Source of the DNA: Nitrospirota bacterium
GTDB lineage: Bacteria; Nitrospirota; Nitrospiria; SBBL01; JAADHI01
Direction: 5' to 3'
NCBI GenBank assembly: GCA_029261195.1
Contig: JAJDBU010000067.1
Location: forward strand, 1-56,949
DNA length: 56,949 nt
Part shown: positions 28,464-36,973 of the stretch, in pieces
Layout: each line of letters opens with the position of its first letter
How positions within the stretch are numbered: position 1 is the stretch's first letter
Translations under genes and position numbers: made by a program
The notes under the pieces: generated by a model
Databases searched by the model: none
Told to the model about the DNA's origin: nothing
The model's input: the letters and a program-made list of their open reading frames with translations, nothing else

Positions 28464-29408
28464 ATGTTCCAGGCACTCATTTCAACACTTCTGGTTGCGA
28501 TAATCGGGACGCTTATCCTTCCTTTTTTCAGGAAAAAGACGCTGACCCTGATTGATGATCAAGCGGCAGTTATCGACGAAGAAGAGGTCAATCTCACGAT
28601 TGAACGCCAAACCATCGCCTCTTCGATCTCCGAACTTGAAGTCGATTTTGAACAAGGGAAACTACCCTCAAGTGATTACAATCAGCAGAAACTGAAATTT
28701 GAACATCGACTTCTGGAGGTTCTGGATCGACTTGATCAACTCCTGAAAGTAAAGCCCCCAAAACGAAAGAAACAAGAAACGGCGGGAAAACAAGAAAAAG
28801 AAAAAAAACAAGGCAAAGCCTGGTTCCCGGTAGGTATGCTTATTTTGTTGGTGGCGGGAGGTTCAACAGGCACCTATCAATTGGTGCAATGGAAGTTCGA
28901 ACAGAAATCTTTCGCTTCCGATACCAGTGGCGGCATTCCAGCCGCAGCCCCGATCGATCCGGTCAAAATGGTCGCTCGACTCGAAAAAAAACTGGCAGAA
29001 AATCCAGACAACCTTCAAGGACAGTTGATGATCGGTCGCTCTTACATGGCGATGGAACGCTGGGATGATGCAAAGCGGGCCTGGACGAAGGTACTGGAAC
29101 TGGATCCTAGAAATTATACCGCCCACTACCGTCTCGGTGAAATTCTTTTAAGCAATCCCAAAACGGGAACGCGTGAGGAAGCGGAAGTCGCCCTCGGACA
29201 TTTTGAAAAAGCCCTCGTCAGCGTACCGCAAGATGCCAGCATTCTTTGGGCAAAGGGGATTGTTCTGCTCCAGTTAGGACGTATAGCGGAAGCGGACGAG
29301 ACCTGGGCAGAGGCCTTTCAATATATTCCGGCAGGCACCGAAAGTTCTGAAATGGTCAAAAAGGCCTTGCAGGATCTTCGGACTGGAAAGATGCCGACAT
29401 CGCAATAA
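28464..29408 (+). CDS. ccmI: Cytochrome c maturation chaperone CcmI
   Basis: This 314-residue protein has an N-terminal helix (4-22), a coiled-coil region with EERVNL-type charge (about 40-100), a very basic linker, a second membrane helix (about 120-137), and a C-terminal periplasmic TPR domain (MIGRSYMAMERWDDAKRAW, IAEADETWAEAF). CcmI binds the C-termini of apocytochromes and hands them to CcmF/H. The two-helix plus TPR plan is that of the full-length family. AAGGAGAAG stands just before the ATG. Confidence 0.88.
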   Translation: MFQALISTLLVAIIGTLILPFFRKKTLTLIDDQAAVIDEEEVNLTIERQTIASSISELEVDFEQGKLPSSDYNQQKLKFEHRLLEVLDRLDQLLKVKPPKRKKQETAGKQEKEKKQGKAWFPVGMLILLVAGGSTGTYQLVQWKFEQKSFASDTSGGIPAAAPIDPVKMVARLEKKLAENPDNLQGQLMIGRSYMAMERWDDAKRAWTKVLELDPRNYTAHYRLGEILLSNPKTGTREEAEVALGHFEKALVSVPQDASILWAKGIVLLQLGRIAEADETWAEAFQYIPAGTESSEMVKKALQDLRTGKMPTSQ

Positions 29409-29416
29409 GCCTCATA

Positions 29417-30007
29417 TTGAAACAGTTAAATCAAATTTTTATGAAGTATTCCCTTCTCTTCTTCTTTTTTTCAACACTCAACTTCCTTGCGGTGGGATGC
29501 ACTGAAAACAAAGAAACTCCAACTGCAAAAACATCTACTAAAAAAGCAACAGGTCCTTTAGAAATTGGTATCCAAATCGGAAACATTGCCCCCGATTTTA
29601 AGCTTCAGAAATTAAATGGAGAGATGTCTGCCCTTTCCGACTATCGTGGAAAGATCGTTCTGGTCAACTTCTGGGCCACCTGGTGCGGCCCATGCAAAGC
29701 AGAAATGCCTTCGATGGAAGCATTATATCGCCAATATCAACGTGAAGATTTTGAAATTCTCGCGGTCTCAATTGATATTGATCCGGATGCCCCGGTTAAA
29801 ACTTTTATTAAAGACTTTGGCTTTACCTTCCCGGTCTTGCTTGATGATCAATTCGAGGTCAATGATCGCTACCAGGTTCGCGTTGTTCCAACCAGCGTCG
29901 TCGTTGATCGAAAAGGGGTCATTACCCATAAGCTCCTGGGTGCAAAGGATTGGAACGATCCGGACTCAAAACTGTTCATCGATCAATTAATTCAAACCGA
30001 TCTATGA
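29417..30007 (+). CDS. ResA/TlpA-like thioredoxin lipoprotein
   Basis: The about 190-residue protein has a lipobox ending FLAVGC, so it should be a lipid-anchored periplasmic thioredoxin. The active site is FWATWCGPCKAEMPS and the cis-proline region is VRVVPTSVVVDRKG. It is a second reductant for c-type cytochrome biogenesis besides CcmG, or a general thiol reductant, fed by CcdA encoded just downstream. The start is uncertain: TTG at 29417 or ATG at 29441, neither with a strong ribosome site; the shorter form gives a cleaner lipoprotein signal. Confidence 0.85.
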   Translation: MKQLNQIFMKYSLLFFFFSTLNFLAVGCTENKETPTAKTSTKKATGPLEIGIQIGNIAPDFKLQKLNGEMSALSDYRGKIVLVNFWATWCGPCKAEMPSMEALYRQYQREDFEILAVSIDIDPDAPVKTFIKDFGFTFPVLLDDQFEVNDRYQVRVVPTSVVVDRKGVITHKLLGAKDWNDPDSKLFIDQLIQTDL

Positions 30008-30054
30008 TAAAATAGCAGCTTATTTAAAGTATTCAGTATTACAAAGGAGAACTC

Positions 30055-30798
30055 TTGGAAGCCACTGCGAATATGTCATATATGATCGCCTTTTCGGCGG
30101 GTTTTCTCTCCTTTATTTCCCCCTGTGTGCTTCCTCTTGTCCCCTCCTATATTTCTTATATCACGGGTCTTTCTCTTGACGAATTAACTTCTCCGGAAGG
30201 AAAAGTGCGGGCCAGGGAAATTGCCCTGAAAAATTCTCTGATGTTTATCCTGGGTTTCTCAACCATCTTTATCTTTTTTGGGGCCTCGGCAACCTTCATC
30301 GGGCAGTTTTTTCTCTCAAATCAGAATATCATTCGACAGATCGGCGGCCTGCTCATCATTTTTTTCGGCCTCTATATCATGGGCGTTTTTAAATTCGCTT
30401 TTATGGCGCGGGATACCCGACACCAGTTTCAGCGCAAACCGGCTGGTTATGTGGGTTCCTACTTCGTCGGCATTGCCTTTGGTGCAGGATGGACTCCCTG
30501 TGTCGGTCCGATTTTAGGCTCTATCCTCCTTTATGCAAGTACCACCGGCTCCGTACTTACAGGAATTCAACTACTTGCCGTCTACTCTATTGGCTTAGGA
30601 CTTCCCCTTTTTCTGTCTGCGCTCGGGGTACAATCCTTTCTCTTGTATTTCAAGAAAACCTCCCGCTATATGGGCTGGATCTCTGTTGCCAGCGGCGCCT
30701 TCCTCGTCGCCGTTGGTGTCATGATTTTTACAAACTCCCTCACCCGTTTAACCTCCTTCTTCACAGAAATCGGCTTCGGTTGGACAATCGGACAGTAG
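30055..30798 (+). CDS. ccdA: Thiol-disulfide transporter CcdA
   Basis: The 247-residue, six-helix membrane protein passes electrons from cytosolic thioredoxin to periplasmic thioredoxin-like proteins. The paired redox cysteines are in FISPCVLPLVPSY and GWTPCVGPILGSI. A TTG start at 30055 is well supported by GGAG six bases upstream. Its partners are likely the ResA-like lipoprotein and CcmG encoded just before it. Confidence 0.93.
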   Translation: MEATANMSYMIAFSAGFLSFISPCVLPLVPSYISYITGLSLDELTSPEGKVRAREIALKNSLMFILGFSTIFIFFGASATFIGQFFLSNQNIIRQIGGLLIIFFGLYIMGVFKFAFMARDTRHQFQRKPAGYVGSYFVGIAFGAGWTPCVGPILGSILLYASTTGSVLTGIQLLAVYSIGLGLPLFLSALGVQSFLLYFKKTSRYMGWISVASGAFLVAVGVMIFTNSLTRLTSFFTEIGFGWTIGQ

Positions 30799-30814
30799 GC
30801 AAGGGGTCTTTAAT

Positions 30815-31864
30815 ATGCCGCGAGTGTCTCTATTTCTAATCAGTGCCGTCTTCCTCTTCACGGCGAGTTTATCTGCCGGAGAACCGGCTAAGAACTATAG
30901 TTTTCAAGAGATTGTCAAAAAAGAACGCTTTGCCATCGTTAACATTTACTCTGCTGCTGTCGCCCGCGAGGGCAATAGTCCCTTAAAAGATTATTTTCGT
31001 CTGGGAAAACATCTCGATTCGGAGATTAAAGAAGGCAGTCTCGGCACAGGATTTATCATTGATTCGTCAGGATTAATCCTGACGAACTATCATGTGCTCG
31101 CCCCTCCTCCTCAATATCAGGTGACAGATGAAATCAGCGTCCACCTTGCCGATGGGCGAACATTGAAAGCAAGCGTCATTGGCAGCGATAAAAAACTCGA
31201 TATTGCATTGCTTGGGATAAAAGCCGATTCCCCTTTTCCTTCAGTCATGCTGGGAGATTCAAATGCGCTTAATGTCGGTGAGTGGGTCATGGCCATTGGT
31301 AATGCCTTTGGGATTGAAGAAGCGATTACTGTGGGTGTCGTAAGTGGAAAAGGACGTATCCTGGGTGCCGGACCTTATGATCAATTTATTCAAACCGATG
31401 CTATTATTCATGCAGGAAATACCGGTGGGCCATTATACAACCTTCGTGGCGAAGTGATTGGCATCAACACCACAGTCAGGATGGCGGGAGTCGGTATCGG
31501 TTTTGCCATCCCGATTAATATGGTCAAGCGGGTACTGCCGATGCTCAGACAGGAGGGAAAGGTTACTCGTGGCTGGCTTGGTGTGATGATTCAAACCTTG
31601 ACCCAGGATTTAGCCAGGGCCTTTCGTTTTAAAGAGGGAGAAGGTGCACTTATTGCCGATGTCATGCAACAAAGCCCCGCTGAAACTGCCGGCGTGAAAC
31701 GGGGTGATATCGTTGTGGGCTTTGATGGAAATAGGGTAAAGAAAGTACACGACCTGCCCACGCTGGTCGCGCATACCCCGGTCGGGGCCACTGTCACACT
31801 TGATGTCATTCGAGAGGGCCGTCCCCTGGCGATTCAGATTACAATTGAACGGCTGGAGGAGTAG
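30815..31864 (+). CDS. HtrA/DegP-like protein with Thr nucleophile
   Basis: This 349-residue periplasmic protein has a signal peptide (to about residue 21), a trypsin-like domain with His93 (LTNYHVL) and Asp129 (KLDIALL), and one C-terminal PDZ domain (GALIADVMQQSPAETAGV). The position of the catalytic Ser is Thr203: IHAGNTGGPLYN instead of GNSGGPL, encoded by ACC at 31421-31423. HtrA proteins are envelope quality-control proteases. With Thr it may be a slow protease or only a chaperone. The rest of the fold looks intact, so this is substitution and not decay. It follows ccdA by 16 bp. Confidence 0.88.
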   Translation: MPRVSLFLISAVFLFTASLSAGEPAKNYSFQEIVKKERFAIVNIYSAAVAREGNSPLKDYFRLGKHLDSEIKEGSLGTGFIIDSSGLILTNYHVLAPPPQYQVTDEISVHLADGRTLKASVIGSDKKLDIALLGIKADSPFPSVMLGDSNALNVGEWVMAIGNAFGIEEAITVGVVSGKGRILGAGPYDQFIQTDAIIHAGNTGGPLYNLRGEVIGINTTVRMAGVGIGFAIPINMVKRVLPMLRQEGKVTRGWLGVMIQTLTQDLARAFRFKEGEGALIADVMQQSPAETAGVKRGDIVVGFDGNRVKKVHDLPTLVAHTPVGATVTLDVIREGRPLAIQITIERLEE

Positions 31865-31877
31865 GGAAGGGAGTCGC

Positions 31878-32060
31878 CTAAGTGACACGGGTAGATTTTT
31901 GAAGTGCCCAGCCCAGCATAAAGATCACCATGCCAAGCAGGGTATACTGCATGAGAAAAGCCATGCCTTCGTTATTCAAGGCAGAGACGATGATCACATC
32001 TAATATCAACAAAAGACCAGCCCCCTGAACCGTTCGACCGAGATAATACAAGTACTTCAT
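31878..32060 (-). CDS. Small two-helix membrane protein, 60 aa
   Basis: The 60-residue product has two hydrophobic helices: GAGLLLILDVIIVSA and LMQYTLLGMVIFMLGWALQ, with a short basic end. The ATG at 32060 has GAGG seven bases upstream. I recognise no named family, although small proteins beginning MKYLYYLG are familiar from related genomes. It is convergent with the HtrA-like gene, ending 13 bp from it. Confidence 0.55.
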   Translation of the reverse strand: MKYLYYLGRTVQGAGLLLILDVIIVSALNNEGMAFLMQYTLLGMVIFMLGWALQKSTRVT

Positions 32061-32441
32061 TACATGTCCTCAATTTCAAAGCAAGCTAGCACAGCGCCGT
32101 ATTTCAAATCAATTTATAGCCTCTTATCCATTTTTTCCCGCCCAATACAACCGGACACAAGAGTAATACACTCATCAAAGGTCCAGGGAAGCGAGATGAA
32201 GGTGTCTCCTTGGATTTGGATCATTTTCTGGATGTGGTGTTATTTTGAATCGGAGGATTTCAGACATCAAGAAAATTCGATTAGAGCTACGGGCTTGGAA
32301 ACTTCACAGGAACAATCAAGAGGCAAAGATAAAGGTGTGGTTCAAAGCAAAGATGCTCTAATTATACTCAAACGCCTTTATTTGCCCTGAATTGGCACGA
32401 AAAGCCTGAGCAAATAATACAACTCTTTAAGAGGCAACTCA
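32061..32441. other. Intergenic region, no supported gene
   Basis: This 381-bp stretch lies between the 60-aa gene and tusA, both on the minus strand. A plus-strand frame at 32064-32390 has a hydrophobic patch (MKVSPWIWIIFWMWCYF from an ATG at 32196) but no clear ribosome site and a low-complexity polar end. I leave it uncalled. Confidence 0.4.
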
Positions 32442-32687
32442 CTATGCAACATTTTCGATAACAAGACGGTGTTGCCCTTCCGGCGTTTCTTCTAATACCA
32501 GGATCTTATGTCCTTCCGCCTTGACGCTCCTGGGTACATTTTTTACAGGAGATCCATCATCAAGGATCACCTCCAGGACTTGTCCCGATTCCATTTCTTC
32601 AAGTTGCAACTTTGTTTTGACAAAATTCATTGGGCATTGTACCCCCGAAAGATCAAGGAAAATATCTGTTTTTTTATCTGATTCCAT
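32442..32687 (-). CDS. tusA: TusA-family sulfur carrier
   Basis: An 81-residue protein of the TusA/SirA-like family with the CPxP-type motif as LSGVQCPMNFVKTK; Cys18 would carry the persulfide. The second residue after Cys-Pro is Met-Asn, not the usual Pro/Leu pattern, which is common in non-tRNA TusA paralogs. It is 50 bp downstream of the nitrite/sulfite reductase gene on the same strand, suggesting a role in sulfur transfer around sulfite reduction, not tRNA thiolation. Symbol given for family only. Confidence 0.8.
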   Translation of the reverse strand: MESDKKTDIFLDLSGVQCPMNFVKTKLQLEEMESGQVLEVILDDGSPVKNVPRSVKAEGHKILVLEETPEGQHRLVIENVA

Positions 32688-32737
32688 CCTTCTACCTCAC
32701 TTCTTCGGTTATTTTTTTGCAGACACTCCGAGTGGAC

Positions 32738-34870
32738 TTAGGCGTCCTTTTTCCGCAATTTCATGCTTGCATCCATCCGGTCATAGGCCGACTGACATTC
32801 TTCAACAAGTGCGACTGCCTGATTCAGATGTCCTTGAAGTACGGTCGGTTCTGAACCGAAATCGGCCCATTGCCCCAGGTCAGCAGTAAAGGTTTCGAAA
32901 CGCTCGCTTAGAATTCCCTGTTCGACCAGCTTGTGCTGGAACTCCTTTAAGATCTGATCATCGTGAGAGGATTCAATGCCGTAGGTAAAAAGCAGGGAGC
33001 GGCAATCGAGTAGAATGGCTTGTTTAATCAGGTCTGGAATGTCGGTGTATTCATTTCGGTCAGCCTTTTGAAGTGCCTTATTGATCGTCTCTCCTGCCAT
33101 ACGGAGATTGTGCTCAATCATGTCGATGACTGTGCCGGAACATTCACCCGGACCGATTTCGTCAAGCGAAAAGTCGCGATCCTCCCTCCAGTCTTTATAG
33201 GCATCCGGAGCTTCATCCGGCGAAGGAAGATCCATAAATCCTTCCAGCCTTTCAGAGATGCTCTCGCGAGTAAAGCGCTCAATAAAGTGATTGAAGGATT
33301 CCTCTTGTTCACGATTTTCCCGATAAATCCGGATCAGGGCCATAACCGCCTTCGGGATATTCTTGGCAGGAATTTTGATCTTTGATCGTCCGATGGTCGA
33401 GCCGCAGGCTTCGACACCGCCACCCAAATGAAGCTGATAATGGGGAACCAGTTTCCCGTGCAGCTTTTTTGCAACGCCATGCAAACCGATTCCAGCGATA
33501 TGGTGGTGCCCGCAGGAATTAGGGCAACCGGAGATTCTGATGCGAAGGCCACCCAGATCGGAATAGGTTTCCAACTCACTTGCAAAGGTTTCAGAAATGG
33601 CCTCTCCAAGCCCCATTGATCCCGTTAAGGCGAGCTGGCAGGTTTCGGCACCCGGACAGGAAATAACATCGACCACCTTTTCAACACCGTCATCAGCCAG
33701 TCCGATGGCCTGTAACTTCCCGTAAAGCTCTGGGAGTTTTTCCTGCTCGACATGCTCAAGAATCATGTTCTGCTGATGCGTGGTCCGTAAGCCGTTCGGG
33801 GAATAGCCATCGACAATATCAGCTAAATTTCGCATCTGAGTCGCCGTAATGTCTCCTAGGGGAAGCCTGATCTGAACCGCATAGGCGCCGTCTGTTTGCG
33901 GTAACAGGTTCGTCCGCTGCCATTGATCAAAGGGAGTGGTTCCATCAGAGTGCGGTACTTTTAAGGGAAGAACAGGAGACTGGGTCTTTAATTTCAGGGG
34001 AGGAAGAGCCGGATAGCTATAGCCTTCGGACTTCATCTCCGCCAAGATTTCCTCAACCTTCTCTTTAAAGGCTTCAATCCCCCATTTTTCTAAGATGAAC
34101 TTCATTCGGGCCTTGCTTTTGTTTCGGCGGTTGCCATGGGCATCAAAGAGTTTGAGTATCGCTTCACAGAGAGGCAAAACCTGATCTACGGAAATAAAGT
34201 CGGCATAGGCTTTGGCCAACTTTGGATGAGAACCCAATCCACCACCCACCAGGAGTTTGAAACCGTATTCTGTAAGCCCGTCCAACTCACGGCTTGTGGC
34301 GATAAACCCGAGATCGTGTATGGCGGCTAAGCCACATTCGGTCTGACAGCCGGAGAAGGAGATTTTGAACTTACGAGGCAAATCCTGATTGATCGGATTT
34401 CGAAGGAGATGGTAGGCGACGGCTTCGGAGATTTCGCTGACATCGAATAGTTCGCTTGGGCAGATCCCCGCCCGTTGGCAGGCGATCACATTTCTAACCG
34501 TGTTCCCACAGGCCTCTCGGGTTGTCAGTCCGGCTTCGGCCATCAAAGTCATCACGGTCGTCACATTATCGAGATCAACATAGTGAAATTGAATATCCTG
34601 CCGCGTTGTGACATGACCTACTCCGGTTGAATACTTTTCGGAGATATCGGCTAGGCACCGTAGTTTTTTCGCACCCAGAAGACCCGCAGGGATTTTCACC
34701 CGAACCATGAGATGACCGGCCTGCCGCTGACCATAGATCCCGTGCTGAAGTCGAAAGCGTTTGAATTTTTCTTCTGGAATTTCTTTGTTCTTAAAACGCA
34801 AGACCTCACGACCAAAGGTTTCGATCTCTTGCGTGATTTCGTCCGGTACGATTAGCGTTTTCTGATTCAT
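32738..34870 (-). CDS. Siroheme nitrite/sulfite reductase, 710 aa
   Basis: The duplicated ferrodoxin-like plus siroheme fold is visible: each half has HGIYGQRQ- or GAYAVQIRLPLGD-type blocks followed by cluster cysteines. The C-terminal half holds the standard set, CPGAETC (405, 411) and CPNSC (449, 453); the N-terminal half holds a second set, CQRAGIC (131, 137) and CQTEC (175, 179). A helical extension (about 540-710) follows. It reduces sulfite or nitrite by six electrons in the cytosol. Substrate cannot be told from sequence; tusA next to it favours sulfite. Start taken at ATG 34870, as the upstream frame is less conserved. Confidence 0.85.
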   Translation of the reverse strand: MNQKTLIVPDEITQEIETFGREVLRFKNKEIPEEKFKRFRLQHGIYGQRQAGHLMVRVKIPAGLLGAKKLRCLADISEKYSTGVGHVTTRQDIQFHYVDLDNVTTVMTLMAEAGLTTREACGNTVRNVIACQRAGICPSELFDVSEISEAVAYHLLRNPINQDLPRKFKISFSGCQTECGLAAIHDLGFIATSRELDGLTEYGFKLLVGGGLGSHPKLAKAYADFISVDQVLPLCEAILKLFDAHGNRRNKSKARMKFILEKWGIEAFKEKVEEILAEMKSEGYSYPALPPLKLKTQSPVLPLKVPHSDGTTPFDQWQRTNLLPQTDGAYAVQIRLPLGDITATQMRNLADIVDGYSPNGLRTTHQQNMILEHVEQEKLPELYGKLQAIGLADDGVEKVVDVISCPGAETCQLALTGSMGLGEAISETFASELETYSDLGGLRIRISGCPNSCGHHHIAGIGLHGVAKKLHGKLVPHYQLHLGGGVEACGSTIGRSKIKIPAKNIPKAVMALIRIYRENREQEESFNHFIERFTRESISERLEGFMDLPSPDEAPDAYKDWREDRDFSLDEIGPGECSGTVIDMIEHNLRMAGETINKALQKADRNEYTDIPDLIKQAILLDCRSLLFTYGIESSHDDQILKEFQHKLVEQGILSERFETFTADLGQWADFGSEPTVLQGHLNQAVALVEECQSAYDRMDASMKLRKKDA

Positions 34871-34918
34871 CCTTTTATCCTCAAACAGGTAATAAAAACA
34901 GCTCAAAAAAATTTTATG

Positions 34919-34945
34919 AGAATACCCGATCCCTCAGATTGTCAA
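34919..34945 (-). promoter_or_regulatory. Candidate promoter for the nitrite/sulfite reductase
   Basis: On the minus strand a perfect TTGACA (34945-34940) is followed after 15 bp by TATTCT (34924-34919). Spacing is short, so confidence is limited. It lies about 50 bases before the ATG of the reductase gene. Confidence 0.35.
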
Positions 34946-35062
34946 TCCTATCAGGCTCTAGCGGGGTGTACAACACTCACGCCGGACCTGGTCACGGACA
35001 GTAGAACATTTTTGTTCAAGACCACTTTTTTTCGAATATAGGAGGGGAAGCAGAATTTTGAT

Positions 35063-35491
35063 CTAAGGGTGTTCTTCAACCCAGACTACTCCCTTTGGGG
35101 TGGTCTCTTTTTTCCAGATCGGCGTAATTCTTTTAAGTTCATCAATACACCATGAACAGGCGCGAAAGGCATCCTGTCGATGTTCTGCCCCAACAATAAT
35201 CAGGACAATATTTTCTCCAACTGCAATTTCACCGACACGATGAATGATAGTCACTTCAATAATATCATAGTCTTTGAGGGCCTGATCGCGAATTTCGCCA
35301 AGACGTTTTTCAGCCATACCGGGATAGTGTTCAAAATCCATCTTATTGATTTCCTGGCCCTTTGAAAAATCACGGGCAGTACCCAGAAATGTAACAATGC
35401 CTCCAATCCGCTTGGAGGTGTCTCTTAGCTTGATTGTTTCATTTTCAACACTAAAGTCGTCTGTTTGAATCCGGATAAACTCCTGGGTCAT
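35063..35491 (-). CDS. moaE: Molybdopterin synthase catalytic subunit MoaE
   Basis: The 142-residue subunit inserts the dithiolene sulfurs into precursor Z. Family blocks include GGIVTFLGTARDFSKG, LDFEHYPGMAE-type EHYPGMAEKRL, VTIIHRVGEIAVGE, and the active-site AFRACSWCIDELKRITPIWKKE with the catalytic lysines. It lies 30 bp downstream of moaD. Molybdopterin made here could serve nitrate/nitrite or other oxidoreductases elsewhere in the genome. Confidence 0.95.
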   Translation of the reverse strand: MTQEFIRIQTDDFSVENETIKLRDTSKRIGGIVTFLGTARDFSKGQEINKMDFEHYPGMAEKRLGEIRDQALKDYDIIEVTIIHRVGEIAVGENIVLIIVGAEHRQDAFRACSWCIDELKRITPIWKKETTPKGVVWVEEHP

Positions 35492-35521
35492 CTTTCAAAG
35501 TCCTTTCGAAAAAATAAATAA

Positions 35522-35785
35522 TTAGTGCGTTGCCGATCCGCCTGCAAATGGAGGAAGAAAGGCAATCTCGTCTCCATCCTTTAATAAATAATCGGCACCA
35601 ACCACATCTTGATTGACTGAAACAAGAATTTTCCCTTCTTTCATGATCTTATCCAAGGCAGGAAAATCTACTTTCAATTTGCCCAGAATTTGCCCGAATG
35701 AGATTCCTTTTTCAACATCCAGAGAGAGTTCGGATTTTCCGACCAAACTTTTTAAAACCGCAAAAAACCTCACTTTAACCGTCAC
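35522..35785 (-). CDS. moaD: Molybdopterin synthase sulfur carrier MoaD with C-terminal extension
   Basis: The 87-residue ubiquitin-like protein carries sulfur as a C-terminal thiocarboxylate. The conserved DGDEIAFLPPFAGG ends at Gly82-Gly83, but four more codons (SATH) follow before the TAA, whereas MoaD normally stops at GG. The tail would have to be removed, or the thiocarboxylate site is blocked. I chose GTG at 35785, with GGAGG eight bases upstream, over the longer frame from 35842. It is followed by moaE. Confidence 0.88.
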   Translation of the reverse strand: MTVKVRFFAVLKSLVGKSELSLDVEKGISFGQILGKLKVDFPALDKIMKEGKILVSVNQDVVGADYLLKDGDEIAFLPPFAGGSATH

Positions 35786-36108
35786 TTCGCATCCTCCTAA
35801 AGTACTGCTCAGACCGAAAGAATCTCCCAAACAACATGCCAAAAACTATAACTGCTTTCTTTGAATTCTGTCAAGGAAAGAGGAACACATAAAATGGACA
35901 GCTTAATTGAAAGTTCAAAGTCTCTGCCACGTTAATGAAATTGAACTACAAAAATATTATTTGACAGTAGATCAAGAATACGGCTACCCTTTCAGCATAT
36001 CTCGGATACACATCTTTCTGAGAAGGATTGCTCTTCCATATCGCGACTGTACTCTGCTTTAGACTTGTTTGATGTTATCAAACGATCATCCCTATGTGGA
36101 GTTCCATA
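35786..36108. other. Divergent gap between moaD and the PEP-CTERM gene
   Basis: No gene is seen in these 323 bases. A perfect TTGACA at 35961-35966 points toward the PEP-CTERM gene but lacks a good -10 at 16-18 bp, so I do not call a promoter. No repeat or RNA gene is evident. Confidence 0.4.
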
Positions 36109-36777
36109 ATGAAAAACAGACAAAAGTACTTTTTATTTTGGGAAAACATTCTGTCCCTTATCCTCTTGCTCACCCTGATTTTATCAGGGAGTGAGGCCTT
36201 CGCTACGACGGTATTCATCAACGAAATTCACTATGATAATGTCGGTGGAGATAGTGGTGAGGCAATTGAGATTGCAGGCCCGGCAGGAACAGATCTCACG
36301 GGATGGCGAATCGCCCTTTACAATGGAAGTACGGGAATACGCTATGATACTTATATCAACATTACCGACAGCATCCCGAATCAGTCAGGTGGTTTTGGAA
36401 CGCTTACCTTCTTTAAATCCGCCATCCAAAATGATGTAGAGGGCATCGCACTTCTTGATGATACGAACACAGTGATGCAATTTTTAAGTTACGAAGGTAC
36501 TTTCACGGCAAGCAACGGACCGGCGCTTGGGGTAAGCAGTACAAATATCGGCGTTTTTGAGTCATCAAGCACACCTATTGGACATTCTCTTCGATTGCTC
36601 GGTACCGGAAGGGTCTACGAAGATTTTTCCTGGTCCACTCATGGACCAGCTACTTTTGGCTTTGTCAATGCAGGACAAAGCTTTACAGCCGTCCCGACCC
36701 CGGCACCGGGGACCTTTGGCTTAATGGGGCTGGGCCTCACTGGAATACTCCTCTTTCGCCGACACAACAATCGATAA
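36109..36777 (+). CDS. Secreted lamin-tail domain protein with PEP-CTERM signal
   Basis: The 222-residue protein has a signal peptide (to about residue 32, ending SEAFA), a lamin-tail-like beta-sandwich domain opening TTVFINEIHYDNVGGDSGEAIEI and a C-terminal sorting signal: a PAPGTFGLMGLGLTGILLF helix followed by RRHNNR. This is the PEP-CTERM pattern (with PAP at the motif), recognised by an exosortase, so the mature protein should reach the cell surface or extracellular matrix. ATG at 36109 has GGAG eight bases upstream. The exosortase gene is not in the window. Confidence 0.82.
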   Translation: MKNRQKYFLFWENILSLILLLTLILSGSEAFATTVFINEIHYDNVGGDSGEAIEIAGPAGTDLTGWRIALYNGSTGIRYDTYINITDSIPNQSGGFGTLTFFKSAIQNDVEGIALLDDTNTVMQFLSYEGTFTASNGPALGVSSTNIGVFESSSTPIGHSLRLLGTGRVYEDFSWSTHGPATFGFVNAGQSFTAVPTPAPGTFGLMGLGLTGILLFRRHNNR

Positions 36778-36973
36778 GGGCTTACAATCATTATTACCAA
36801 GCCCCTTAGAGTCCGCCGCTATGCAGCTGCCGTGGGGTGTTTGGCTAAAACAGACAAGATCAATTCGGCTTTGATTGCTCAACATGCGGCCACACTTCAA
36901 CCCAAAGTCAGAAAGCATATAATTAAACTACTATCGCATAAAGGCGATAGATTTGGATTCGGCTGTAAGCCGA
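36778..36973. other. Intergenic stretch after the PEP-CTERM gene
   Basis: Just after the stop, AGGGCTT at about 36779-36785 can pair with AAGCCCC near 36801, a weak terminator-like hairpin without a U run. Further on, the left side of the IS200-type remnant begins, with GGCT-GTA-AGCC at 36961-36971 and GACTAA-AAA-TTAGTC at 36972-36986, hairpins of the sort found at IS200/IS605 ends. Confidence 0.4.

Noticed and set aside
32064-32390. 108-codon plus-strand frame near the 60-aa gene
   Set aside because: It begins opposite the upstream region of another gene, has poor ribosome sites and low-complexity polar ends; a short hydrophobic patch alone is not enough.
35961-35966. Perfect TTGACA before the PEP-CTERM gene
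   Set aside because: No acceptable -10 at 16-18 bp, and the ATG lies more than 140 bases downstream.
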